The position numbers and the translations under genes were made by a program. A DNA stretch of 19,779 bases. Origin: Anaerolineaceae bacterium UBA700. GTDB lineage: Bacteria; Chloroflexota; Anaerolineae; Anaerolineales; Anaerolineaceae. Position 1 is the first letter of the stretch. Every line of letters starts with the position of its first letter. Shown here in pieces: positions 7,710-15,468 of the stretch. The DNA is taken from contig DBMK01000078.1 in NCBI GenBank assembly GCA_002298885.1, positions 1-19,779 on the forward strand, given 5' to 3'. The notes under the pieces are model-generated. The model did not search any database. It saw only the letters and a program-made list of their open reading frames with translations, and was not told the DNA's origin.

Positions 7710-8816
7710 CTAGAAAGCGAAGTTGTAATCGTCCAGGCCCAGCTCGGCCTGGATTATCTTGATATCCTTTTGCAGATTCGGATTGACTGGCACACCGTGG
7801 ACGCGGACGAATTTCTCGCTCTCGAACTCTTTTTCACCGGCGGTGTAGATGCGTTCACGCCCGGGCGCCTTTTTCGATTGGCGTAACTGGCGCAGAATGC
7901 GACCGGTGGTGGTTTTGAACTCGTCGAGACTGACAAATGAGTCGATATTGATCGCCATGAAGAAGTGGCCAACACGGAAGGGCGCGGGACTGCCGTTTTC
8001 GTCCAGTCCAAGTAATCCGTGTAAAAAAGCTCCGGATTGTAGGGATGCGCTGACGATTTCGACGATCGTCGCCAGGTCGTAACCTTTATAACCGCCCAAC
8101 TCTTCTCCGGCGCCGCCAAGCGGCAAGAGAGCCGCGGTATCCTTGCCCAGGCCGGTCAGTACGATATTTGGGTCGGTGATATACTGGCCGTCCTCGCCGA
8201 TGACCCAGCCTTCCCTGGCCGGTTTTTCGGCGCGGGCCAGCACCTCAAATTTGCCGCGCTGGGTGATGGAGGTGGCGCCGTCGAAGACATAAAGCCCCTC
8301 TTCGTCAGTGGGGCAGGCAAAGGCGATGGGGTTAGTGCCCAACATCGGCTGCACGCCAAATGTGGGGGCGATGGACGGCCTGGCGTTGGTGAAGCACATG
8401 CCGATCATACCCTCGCGGGCGGCCAGCATGGCGTAATAGCCGGCGATGCCGAAATGGGTGGAGTTGCGCACGGCAACGGACCCCATGCCGCAAAGGCGCG
8501 ACTTTTGAATGGCAATGCGCATGGCACGGGAAGCAATAACCATGCCCATGCCGTGGTGGCCGTCCACGAGCGCCGTCGCCGGCGATTCGCGCAACACTTC
8601 GAACTGGGTCACCGCCTGGTGCTGACCGCTTTTGATGCGGTCGTAATACATTTTTAAACGGCCGATGCCGTGGCTTTCGATGCCGCGCAGGTCGGAGGCG
8701 ATCAGGACCTCGGAGCATAATAAAGCTTCGTCGGGCGGGACGCCCAATTTTTCAAAGGTTTCACGCATGAAAGATTGCAGTGTGTCGACCGGAATTCGTA
8801 CTGTTTCGCCGTGCAA
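7710..8816 (-). CDS. Malate/L-lactate dehydrogenase (Ldh2) family NAD(P)-dependent oxidoreductase
   Basis: This 368-residue protein belongs to the Ldh2/MDH2 family, a fold distinct from classical Rossmann lactate and malate dehydrogenases. Family marks include SHG (48-50), NSTHFGIAGYY (118-128), LGTNPIAFACP (159-169) and GGYKGYDLA (241-249). Members act on malate, lactate, sulfolactate, ureidoglycolate, or cyclic imines such as delta1-pyrroline-2-carboxylate, so the exact substrate is open. The neighbouring amino-acid-dehydrogenase-like pair makes the imine-reductase option attractive but unproven. The start is TTG: AGGAG (8823-8827) lies six bases upstream and no ATG is suitably placed. It heads a three-gene run with the HAD phosphatase and GH1 glucosidase and is separated from the upstream pair by a 102-base gap with a hairpin. 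Confidence 0.93.
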   Translation of the reverse strand: MHGETVRIPVDTLQSFMRETFEKLGVPPDEALLCSEVLIASDLRGIESHGIGRLKMYYDRIKSGQHQAVTQFEVLRESPATALVDGHHGMGMVIASRAMRIAIQKSRLCGMGSVAVRNSTHFGIAGYYAMLAAREGMIGMCFTNARPSIAPTFGVQPMLGTNPIAFACPTDEEGLYVFDGATSITQRGKFEVLARAEKPAREGWVIGEDGQYITDPNIVLTGLGKDTAALLPLGGAGEELGGYKGYDLATIVEIVSASLQSGAFLHGLLGLDENGSPAPFRVGHFFMAINIDSFVSLDEFKTTTGRILRQLRQSKKAPGRERIYTAGEKEFESEKFVRVHGVPVNPNLQKDIKIIQAELGLDDYNFAF

Positions 8817-8855
8817 TGGTTACTCCTGAGCTCAAATTACCTTATTTTAACCGAA

Positions 8856-8898
8856 TTATGGTTTTGCCGGCCGGCTCTGCCGGTCGACAAAACCATAA
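8856..8898 (-). terminator. Long intergenic hairpin between flavoprotein and Ldh2-like genes
   Basis: An 11-bp outer stem, TTATGGTTTTG (8856-8866) and its complement (8888-8898), encloses an inner CCGGC/GCCGG stem. It lies 20 bases past the flavoprotein stop. No T-run follows on the minus strand, so it may be a weak terminator, an RNA-processing or stability element, or an operator. A TAAAAT -10-like box (8844-8849) follows it and might give the Ldh2-like gene its own start. Confidence 0.5.
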
Positions 8899-8918
8899 CC
8901 TTTCATCTCATTCTTAGC

Positions 8919-10076
8919 CTATTTTAGCATCTCAGTGGAAGCAAATTTGCGGTAGGGCGATAGCATGCCCAGGATCTCAGCATCTGAAGCCGTGGTCTGT
9001 TGGGTGACCATGCGAGCCATCATTTCGCCCAGGCCGGGTCCGAGCATGAATCCTTGTCCGCACAAGCCCACCGCCTGCATGAAACCATCCACTTCGTTCA
9101 TCCACCCGACGATCGGAGCGCCGTCTGGCGTCATGGGGTACAGGCCGCGCCAGGTGCGCCGGACGCGGATATTCTGCAGGCATGGCATCACGTCGACCAT
9201 GCGGCGGGCGACCATCGGCAGGAAATTGCTGGTTTCGCGTTGGTCCGTACCCCAGATCGGCGGGTCGGGGGTGATGCAGAAGACGATCTGGCCGGTGAGG
9301 TGCTGGTAGAAGTAGAAATTGGTCGAGCCAGGCAACGGGCGAATATCGACGATCAGCGGATCGAAGAAGCGGGCAACGGCCTCGGTAATGGCGGCTTCAT
9401 GAGCGTCCGGCTTGACCGGCACATCCAGGCCGACCATTTTGCCGATCAGGCTGGCGTCGGGACCGGCGGCATTGACCACAACGCCGGCCGAGTATTCGCC
9501 GAGGGTAGTGCGGATGCCGGTCACTTTCCCGCTGTGCACCAGGATCTGCTCGACCGGCTCGTTGAAATGGAACTCGGCGCCGAGCTTATGCGCCTGGGTG
9601 TAGAAGGCGTGGGTGGCCAGCAGGGGCGAGGCGTTGCCGTCGTCCGGCGAGAGGGTGCCGCCGATCAGGTTGTGGCTGTTGAGGGCAGGGACCCGGTCGA
9701 GTAATTCTTGCCGGTCGAGCCAATCGATGTTAAGCCCGTATTTCTTCTGGGTGGCGAGCAGATTCTTGAGGATCTGCTCCTCACGCTCGCGGTATGCTGG
9801 GAAGCAGTAGCCGCCCTTGTACCACTCAATCTCGTCGCCGTAAGTTTCTTTCCAGGTGGAGAAGATCTCGATGCTGCGCAGGCAGATGCGGATCTTGGCG
9901 GGATCGGAATGGGTGGCGCGGATGCCGCCGATGGCTTTCTTGTTCGAGCCCTGGCCCACACTGGGAACCCGGTCCACCACCAGGACACGCAGGCCAGCTT
10001 GCGCCATGTAAAAGGCTGCCGGAGCGCCGACAGAGCCGGCGCCGATAATGATGACGTCGTAATGCGGGGTAGCCAT
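8919..10076 (-). CDS. DAO-family FAD-dependent amino-acid oxidoreductase, catalytic subunit (SoxB/HcnC/LhpB-like)
   Basis: This 385-residue flavoprotein has an N-terminal dinucleotide fold (VIIIGAGSVG, glycines 12-17; VVDR at 33-36) and the DAO-fold C terminus with TWRGLYPMTPDGAPIVG. It resembles sarcosine oxidase beta, glycine oxidase and the beta subunits of proline or hydroxyproline dehydrogenases, which oxidise the C-N bond of secondary or D-amino acids. The ATG at 10076 was chosen because it overlaps the stop of the upstream gene as TAATG and has AAGGA five bases before it; a longer reading to 10220 would add 48 non-family residues inside the neighbouring gene. Coupling to the gene encoding Fe-S and FAD/NAD modules implies a multi-subunit dehydrogenase that passes electrons to that partner rather than to oxygen. 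The amino-acid substrate cannot be told. Confidence 0.92.
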   Translation of the reverse strand: MATPHYDVIIIGAGSVGAPAAFYMAQAGLRVLVVDRVPSVGQGSNKKAIGGIRATHSDPAKIRICLRSIEIFSTWKETYGDEIEWYKGGYCFPAYREREEQILKNLLATQKKYGLNIDWLDRQELLDRVPALNSHNLIGGTLSPDDGNASPLLATHAFYTQAHKLGAEFHFNEPVEQILVHSGKVTGIRTTLGEYSAGVVVNAAGPDASLIGKMVGLDVPVKPDAHEAAITEAVARFFDPLIVDIRPLPGSTNFYFYQHLTGQIVFCITPDPPIWGTDQRETSNFLPMVARRMVDVMPCLQNIRVRRTWRGLYPMTPDGAPIVGWMNEVDGFMQAVGLCGQGFMLGPGLGEMMARMVTQQTTASDAEILGMLSPYRKFASTEMLK

Positions 10077-12172
10077 TATTCCTTGCCCTCCGATCCGGGC
10101 TGAGCGCCGGCAAAAATCCCCAGGGGGACCTCGACGAACAGCGGACGCTTGGTGTGATCGGCAATCTCGCCCATCGGGACACCCTGCTCCATGAACAGGC
10201 GATGGATCATGGTGTTGCATGTCTTGGCGCCGCAGGAACCCATACCGGCGCGGGTGACGATCTTCAGCTCGTTCATGTCGCGGTAACCCTGGCGGATGAG
10301 GGCCCGGATTTCACCAGCTGTGACCCGCTCGCAGCGGCAGATGATCGTGTCGTCGGTGATATGCTCGACGTACTGGTCAAGCGGGCGGGTGATGGTCGAA
10401 TCCTGAACACGGATGCCGGCGATCTTGCTGGCAATGGAGCTAGGCGCCTGGACCTGGACGATGAGCGTGCGGTCGGTGAACGGCCTGGAATGGACGTTGA
10501 CCACTTCGAGCTTGCCCAGCTCTTTGCCCTCCGTATCCTCGACCACGACCTCATCCCGCTGCTGGATGGTCTCGCGGGTGAACTCGTAGGGGATGGTCAC
10601 AACCGGCATCTCGGGGTTGTTGCGCGAGTCAACCAGGGTGATTGCCAGGCCTGGGCAGCCGGCAACACAACGCTCGCAGTCCTTGCAGGACGAGGCGTCG
10701 CCGATGAAGGTGGGCACGTGGCGGATATCGGTCTTGTCGATGAAGATGAGGCCGCGGCCGCAGAGGGTGGAGCACGGGTCGCAGGGAATCTCCTGGGTAC
10801 AGTGGATGATGGGGATGACGCCCGCCTGCACCTCGGGGAGCACCTCGGAGAAATTGCCACCCGGCCTGGATTTGAGGATGATCTCAGTCTCGTACCATTC
10901 GGGAGGCACTTCGCCTACGTCCAGACCGAGAGAGCGGCAGATCTCCATGCCCTTGATCTTGCCGGAGAACATGGCCGCAGAGGCTTCGGCGATTTCCTCG
11001 GCGTCGCCGGCGGCGTAGACATCCAGGCCAAATTCCTGGGCTTTGAGATAAAACTCGTTCACCGGATTCAGCCCGACGGCAATCAAAACACTGTCGCATT
11101 CGTACGATTTTTCAGTGCCGGGGATGGCGCGGAATTTTTCGTCGACTTTTGCGATGGTGACCGATTCGACCTTATCCGTGCCATTGGCGCTCAAAATGGT
11201 ATGGGCGGTGTAAATCGGCACGCCCATGCGCACGAGCTTGTCTTTGTGAACCTTGTAGCCGCCGCACTCGGGCAGCGCTTCGACCAACCCGACCACGCCG
11301 ATACCGGCCTGGAGGGCGTGGTAACCGGCGATCAGGCCCACATTACCCCCACCGACGATAAACAGCTTTTCGGCGGGACGAACCAGGTCGCGGTTGACGA
11401 GCGTCTGAAAGGCGCCGGCGCCATATACACCCGGAAGTGTATTGCCCTTGAATGCCAGGAAGCGCTCGCGCGCCCCGGTAGCCACAAGCAGGACCTGGGG
11501 AACGATGAGCACATATTCATTCCCGTTTTTTAGCACGCCGACTTTGCGGTCGCTGAAAACGGCGAGGCAAGTGCTCTGCAGCCAGATGTCAATCGATGGG
11601 TAATTGCGCAGCTCTTTTTCGAGCCGGGTGGCGATGTCGATGCCGCGTTTCCCAGCATAAACCGCCTTGGAGGAACCGAAGAAGCGGTGGGTCTGGAGGA
11701 CGAGTTTTCCGCCCAGGCGATGTTTGTCGTCGACCAGCACGGCCTGTACGCCGCGCTTGCCCAGCTCGATGGCCGCGGAGAGCCCAGCCGGCCCGCCGCC
11801 GATGATCAAAACCGGCACCTGGATTTCAGGGACGGGTTTGGTGACCGGCGCCTGGGAGACGTGCGGCAGCTCCGGCAGGCCTTCGGCGGGCTGCACGTCC
11901 ATTCCCGGGGCGATCAGCTCCATGCAGGATTTAACCGGCTTGCCGTCCGCCAGGACCATACACTGGGCGCACTGCCCATTGGCGCAGAAAATACCCTGGG
12001 GGGCATTATCTTTAATGTGATGGCCAAAAATACGGATACCGTTGGCGAAAAGTGCGGAAGCAATGGTCTCACCGGCAAGCGCGGTGTACTTTTTTCCCTG
12101 CCAGGTGAACTCTATTTCCTGTCTTTCAGGAATGGGCAAAATCGGATGCTGCTTGATCCGGAAATCAGGCAT
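10076..12172 (-). CDS. Multi-cofactor oxidoreductase subunit ([2Fe-2S]-FAD/NAD-[4Fe-4S]-BFD fusion)
   Basis: This 698-residue protein combines modules that are separate subunits in some relatives. An N-terminal plant-type [2Fe-2S] domain has C63, C68, C71 and C83. A pyridine-nucleotide-disulfide oxidoreductase core has GGGPAG (125-130) for FAD and IVGGGNVG (272-279) for NAD. A canonical ferredoxin motif CxxCxxCxxxCP is at C496, C499, C502 and C506, preceded by another Cys group (C458, C464, C467, C471). The C terminus has a BFD-like [2Fe-2S] domain with C612, C614, C647 and C652. This corresponds to the alpha-type subunit of sarcosine, opine, hydroxyproline or cyanide-forming glycine dehydrogenases plus extra Fe-S relays. 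It likely carries electrons from the coupled flavoprotein to a quinone, ferredoxin or NAD. The ATG at 12172 follows GGGAG by five bases; a GTG at 12178 would overlap that site. Confidence 0.93.
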   Translation of the reverse strand: MPDFRIKQHPILPIPERQEIEFTWQGKKYTALAGETIASALFANGIRIFGHHIKDNAPQGIFCANGQCAQCMVLADGKPVKSCMELIAPGMDVQPAEGLPELPHVSQAPVTKPVPEIQVPVLIIGGGPAGLSAAIELGKRGVQAVLVDDKHRLGGKLVLQTHRFFGSSKAVYAGKRGIDIATRLEKELRNYPSIDIWLQSTCLAVFSDRKVGVLKNGNEYVLIVPQVLLVATGARERFLAFKGNTLPGVYGAGAFQTLVNRDLVRPAEKLFIVGGGNVGLIAGYHALQAGIGVVGLVEALPECGGYKVHKDKLVRMGVPIYTAHTILSANGTDKVESVTIAKVDEKFRAIPGTEKSYECDSVLIAVGLNPVNEFYLKAQEFGLDVYAAGDAEEIAEASAAMFSGKIKGMEICRSLGLDVGEVPPEWYETEIILKSRPGGNFSEVLPEVQAGVIPIIHCTQEIPCDPCSTLCGRGLIFIDKTDIRHVPTFIGDASSCKDCERCVAGCPGLAITLVDSRNNPEMPVVTIPYEFTRETIQQRDEVVVEDTEGKELGKLEVVNVHSRPFTDRTLIVQVQAPSSIASKIAGIRVQDSTITRPLDQYVEHITDDTIICRCERVTAGEIRALIRQGYRDMNELKIVTRAGMGSCGAKTCNTMIHRLFMEQGVPMGEIADHTKRPLFVEVPLGIFAGAQPGSEGKE

Positions 12173-12178
12173 ATGCAC

Positions 12179-12414
12179 TCCCTTTTTTCATTATTGGATG
12201 TGGCGCACCAATGTATTTTAGCAAATTGATATTTTGATTGAAACTGCTATTTAGCCGCTTTTCGGGGTAAGAGTGTCATTGATATCAGGAATTAGAGAAT
12301 GGAGAGTTTCAGAATAATGATTTATCCCTATCTAAATAATTAGCCATCGATTAATTCATGCATGATAAAATAGGGTCAACTTTTCTAACGTTTAAGCCAA
12401 TTTTTGGAGGATGT
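12179..12414. other. Divergent intergenic region between the oxidoreductase operon and pfkA
   Basis: This 236-base AT-rich gap separates two divergent transcription units. It contains an extended -10 for the minus strand (listed separately), a weak TAAAAT (12366-12371) that could serve pfkA without a recognisable -35 box, a short palindrome TGATATCA (12279-12286), and an AGAGAATGGAGAG stretch resembling the purine-rich repeats seen elsewhere. No gene is supported in it. Confidence 0.5.
12215..12223 (-). promoter_or_regulatory. Extended -10 promoter candidate for the oxidoreductase operon
   Basis: On the minus strand TGCTAAAAT forms an extended -10 element. It lacks a good -35 box at 17 bases, as extended -10 promoters often do. 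Initiation would fall near 12208, leaving about 36 bases before the ATG at 12172. Confidence 0.4.
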
Positions 12415-13386
12415 ATGGTACGACGTGTAGCGGTTCTCACGAGCGGTGGGGATGCACCGGGTATGAACGCTGCAATTCGAGCCGTTGTGCGCACGGGGGT
12501 GGCGCGCGGCTGGGAAATGTACGGCGTCAAACTTGGGTACGAAGGACTTATCAATGGCAAGATCATTCCAATGGGAACGCGCGACGTGGGCGGAATCATC
12601 CAGAGGGGTGGGACGATTCTGGGCAGCGCCCGTTCGTTGGATTTCAAAACAGTGGATGGACAGCGCAAGGCAATCCGCAGCCTGAACGAACAGGGAATTG
12701 ACGTGCTGGTGGTGATCGGCGGCAACGGCTCGCAGACCGGCGCTTGCGCGCTGTATCAGCTCGGTTTTCCGACAGTGGGGATTGCATCGACGATCGACAA
12801 CGATTTGTACGGGCCAGACATCACCATCGGAGTGGATACGGCGTTGAACATCGCCCTTGAGTCGATCGACCGCCTGAAGACGACTGCTTCGTCGCACCAG
12901 CGTGCGTTCCTGATCGAGGTCATGGGCCGAGGCTGCGGCTACCTGGCCTTGATGTCCGGAATCGCTGGCGGTGCAGAATTTGTGGTGATCCCGGAAGTGG
13001 AATGCGACCCGGAGGATATTGCGAAGCGGCTGAACTGGGCTTACGACAAAGGCAAGGAACACGCAATCATCGTTGTGGCAGAAGGCGCGCAGTACAACGC
13101 TCAACGATTGGACGAATACTTCAAGGAACACCGCGAGCGCCTGGGTTTCGACCTGCGGGTGACCATCCTGGGCCACGTGCAGCGCGGCGGGAACCCGGGG
13201 GCGTTCGACCGCATTCTGGCGTCCCGTTCGGGCGCCGGGGCAACCGACGCCATTGCCCGGGGGGAGTTCGGTGTACTGGTAGGGCTGAAAGAGAACGAAA
13301 TTCGCACCATTCCATTAGCCGAAGTAGTGGCAAACAAGAAGGTGCTCGATCCAAACCTGATCGACCTGGCCAGGACGCTTCTTTAA
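12415..13386 (+). CDS. pfkA: ATP-dependent 6-phosphofructokinase
   Basis: This 323-residue glycolytic enzyme phosphorylates fructose 6-phosphate. Seen in order: TSGGDAPGMNAAIR (9-22) at the nucleotide site, IGGNGSQTGA (101-110), STIDND with catalytic D128, EVMGRGCGY (168-176) for substrate binding, and LGHVQRGG near the C terminus. The GGDGS of Escherichia coli PfkA, where the aspartate (D103) binds magnesium, reads GGNGS here; a PPi enzyme would normally have GGDDS, so ATP is the more likely donor, though not certain. The ATG at 12415 was chosen because GGAGG lies four bases upstream; an in-frame ATG at 12358 would add 19 non-family residues. It is the only plus-strand gene in the window, divergent from the oxidoreductase operon and convergent with prfB, with which it shares a terminator. 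Confidence 0.96.
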   Translation: MVRRVAVLTSGGDAPGMNAAIRAVVRTGVARGWEMYGVKLGYEGLINGKIIPMGTRDVGGIIQRGGTILGSARSLDFKTVDGQRKAIRSLNEQGIDVLVVIGGNGSQTGACALYQLGFPTVGIASTIDNDLYGPDITIGVDTALNIALESIDRLKTTASSHQRAFLIEVMGRGCGYLALMSGIAGGAEFVVIPEVECDPEDIAKRLNWAYDKGKEHAIIVVAEGAQYNAQRLDEYFKEHRERLGFDLRVTILGHVQRGGNPGAFDRILASRSGAGATDAIARGEFGVLVGLKENEIRTIPLAEVVANKKVLDPNLIDLARTLL

Positions 13387-13392
13387 ATTTAG

Positions 13393-13431
13393 AAAGGGAT
13401 TGGGACGGCTTTTCCGTCCCAATCCCTTTTT
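13393..13431 (+). terminator. Strong intrinsic terminator of pfkA, shared with convergent prfB
   Basis: A perfect 16-bp stem, AAAGGGATTGGGACGG (13393-13408) paired with 13414-13429, has a 5-base loop and is followed by a T-run (13427-13431). It begins seven bases after the pfkA stop. The prfB stop codon (13430-13432) abuts it from the other side, so the hairpin probably ends both transcripts; the minus-strand T-run is weaker. Confidence 0.9.
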
Positions 13432-14519
13432 AATTTAATTCGGGATTGCGCAGATAGGCTTCGATGAAGCCGTCGATTTCACCGTCGAGGACGGCGTTGG
13501 TGTTGCCCACCTCGAAATCAGTGCGGTGGTCTTTGACCATCTGGTAGGGGTGCAGGACGTATGACCGGATCTGGCTTCCGAACTCGGTCTTGGTATATTC
13601 GCCGCGCAGCTCGGCAAGCTGTTTTTCCTGCTCGTTGCGCTGGATCTCGAGCAGGCGAGCGCGCAGGACGCGCATGGCATTCTCACGGTTCTGCATCTGC
13701 GAGCGCTCGTTCTGGCAGGTAACGACGATTCCGGTGGGCAGGTGGGTCAGGCGTATGGCCGTGGCGTTCTTTTGCACGTTTTGGCCGCCGGCACCGGACG
13801 ACTTGAAAATATCGATGCGCAAATCCTCAGGCTTGATCACGATACTGGCATCGTCGCTGCTGACCTCGGGCAGGACTTCAACCTGAGCGAAGGAGGTGTG
13901 GCGGCGGTGGTTGGAATCGAAGGGGGACAGGCGCACCAGGCGGTGGACGCCCTTTTCGGCGCGCAGGTAACCGTAAGCATAGCGCCCGGTGACGCCGATG
14001 GTAACGCTCTTGATGCCGGCTTCTTCGCCCTCGTTGAAATCCAGGATCTCGGCCTCGAAACCGCGCCGTTCAACCCAACGCAAGTACATGCGTTCGAGCA
14101 TGCCGGCCCAATCCTGCGAATCGGTACCGCCTGCGCCGGAATTGATGGTCAGCAGGGCGTTCCCGGAATCGTAGGGCCCGGAGAGGAAGGTGCTAAGCTC
14201 ACGCTTTTGCAGCTCGGCTTCGATTCCGCCGATCTCTTTTTCCAGTTCGGGCCGGAAACTCTCGTCGCCCATCTCGGCCAGTTCGAGCGAATCGCGGATG
14301 CGCTTCTCCAGCTTGCGCCAACCTTCGACCTCATCGCGCAGGTCGGAGAGCCTTTTCATCACCCCCTGGGCGTGCTCGGGGTTGTCCCAGAGGTCATTTT
14401 TTTCGGATTCTGATTGTAGTTCGGCTAATTGAGCTTCTTTGGCGGGTAAGTCAAAGATGCTCCAATAGATCGTGGATTTTGGCAGCGCAGACGTTCAAGC
14501 GTTCGGCTAAATCTTGCAT
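13430..14519 (-). CDS. prfB: Peptide chain release factor 2, expressed by +1 programmed frameshift
   Basis: RF2 ends translation at UGA and UAA codons. The reading frame starts at ATG 14519 (MQDLAERLNV...), runs 22 codons to CTT, meets an in-frame TGA (14451-14453), and continues in the +1 frame as DLPAKEAQLAEL... to the stop at 13430. The product is about 362 residues, close to the 365 of Escherichia coli RF2. The RF2 stop-recognition tripeptide SPF (about 198-200) and the catalytic GGQ (about 244-246) are both present. The internal UGA makes expression self-regulating: low RF2 favours the shift. A GTG in the second frame at 14362 could be taken as the start by software, but it would lose the first 52 residues. 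GGAG lies about nine bases before the ATG. The gene follows ftsY by 18 bases. Confidence 0.95.
14450..14465 (-). promoter_or_regulatory. prfB programmed +1 frameshift site
   Basis: The minus strand reads TTGGAGCATCTTTGAC. It contains the classical slippery CTT-TGA-C, with the internal Shine-Dalgarno-like GGAG separated by three bases from CTT, the same arrangement as in Escherichia coli prfB. All three elements needed for RF2 autoregulation are intact. Confidence 0.95.
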
Positions 14520-14537
14520 TTTCACTTTCTCCAAAGT

Positions 14538-15452
14538 TTATTTTTTGGATAATAATCCATCGACAAAGGCTTCAGGGCTGAAGCGCTGCAAGTCATCAGG
14601 TTTTTCGCCCAGGCCGGCGTAGAGGATGGGCAGCCCCAGCTCATGCTGGATGGCGAAGGCCATGCCGCCGCGGGCCGAAGAATCGAGCTTGGCGAGGATG
14701 ACGCCGTTGACCTTGACCGCCTCCTTGAATGAACGGGCCTGTTGGAGCGCGTTCTGTCCGGTTGTGGCGTCCAGCACCAGCCAGGTGGCGTGCGGGGCGC
14801 CGGGAAGGGCCTTACCAACGACGCGGTAGACCTTTTTCAGCTCTTCCATCAGGTTGAAGCGGGTGTGCAGACGCCCAGCTGTGTCCACCAGGACCAGGTC
14901 GTATTTGCGGGCCAGCCCAGCCTGGACAGCGTCGAAAGCCACGGCGCCCGGGTCGGCGTTGGGCTGCCCAGCGATGACGGGTAAGCCCAGGCGGTCGCCC
15001 CAAACCTGGAGCTGGTCGACCGCTGCGGCGCGGAACGTATCGGCTGCGGCCAGGAGGACGTTCTTACCCTGGGCAGAGAACTGCTTGCCCAGCTTGGCGG
15101 CAGTGGTGGTCTTGCCTGAACCGTTCACGCCTACCAGGAGGATAATGGCCGGCCGGATGCCGTCGAAGCTGACCTCAGGGGGAGGATCGAGGCGGTTGAG
15201 CAGCTCGGCGCGTAGCAAGCCGTAAAGCTGCTCGGTGCGGGCGATCATCTCAAAGCCGGCCTTGTCTTTCACCGTCTGGACGACGGATTCGACCGTTTCG
15301 ATGCCCATATCGGCCTGGATGAGGATGGATTCAAGCTCTTCCCAGGTCTCCGGGGTGATTTCGGTGACGCCAAAAAGCGATGCGAGGCGGTCAAAAGTTT
15401 GCTTGCGGGTTTTGGAGAGGCCGTCTCTCCAGCGGGAAAATAGGTCGGGCAT
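14538..15452 (-). CDS. ftsY: Signal recognition particle receptor GTPase FtsY
   Basis: This 304-residue protein docks SRP-ribosome complexes at the membrane and drives co-translational targeting through paired GTP hydrolysis with Ffh. It has the helical N domain (about 1-90) and the SRP-type G domain: G1 GVNGSGKT (108-115), the insertion-box DTFRAAA (138-144), G3 DTAGR (190-194), and AKLD (254-257), where TKLD is usual for G4, followed by the closing GLGEKPDDL. The long acidic A domain of enterobacterial FtsY is absent, as in many other phyla. The ATG at 15452 has no Shine-Dalgarno, but a perfect TATAAT lies seven bases upstream, so its transcript could be leaderless. rlmN lies upstream across a 70-base gap that holds a repeat, and prfB follows closely. 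Confidence 0.96.
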   Translation of the reverse strand: MPDLFSRWRDGLSKTRKQTFDRLASLFGVTEITPETWEELESILIQADMGIETVESVVQTVKDKAGFEMIARTEQLYGLLRAELLNRLDPPPEVSFDGIRPAIILLVGVNGSGKTTTAAKLGKQFSAQGKNVLLAAADTFRAAAVDQLQVWGDRLGLPVIAGQPNADPGAVAFDAVQAGLARKYDLVLVDTAGRLHTRFNLMEELKKVYRVVGKALPGAPHATWLVLDATTGQNALQQARSFKEAVKVNGVILAKLDSSARGGMAFAIQHELGLPILYAGLGEKPDDLQRFSPEAFVDGLLSKK

Positions 15453-15459
15453 GGCAGGA

Positions 15460-15465
15460 ATTATA
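15460..15465 (-). promoter_or_regulatory. -10 box directly before ftsY, possible leaderless promoter
   Basis: A perfect TATAAT on the minus strand ends seven bases before the ftsY ATG, placing the expected transcription start at or beside the start codon. The upstream 17 bases are repeat sequence and no -35 box is recognisable. No ribosome site lies between the box and the ATG. Confidence 0.45.
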
Positions 15466-15468
15466 ACA

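Noticed and set aside
10077..10220. 48-residue N-terminal extension of the DAO-family flavoprotein
   Set aside because: The extension lies inside the upstream gene, is not family-like, and the TAATG-coupled ATG with AAGGA gives a normal N terminus right before the FAD motif.
10154..11533. Long plus-strand open frame (459 codons) opposite the oxidoreductase gene
   Set aside because: It is fully antisense to a protein with clear FAD, NAD and Fe-S motifs; its translation has no recognisable domain and no ribosome site, as expected for high-GC antisense frames.
12358..12414. Upstream ATG for pfkA at 12358
   Set aside because: It would add 19 residues unlike any PFK N terminus and place the GGAGG ribosome site inside the gene.
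14362..14519. prfB as a truncated gene or pseudogene because of the in-frame TGA
   Set aside because: The TGA sits in the canonical CTT-TGA-C recoding site with an upstream GGAG, so it is programmed, not damage.
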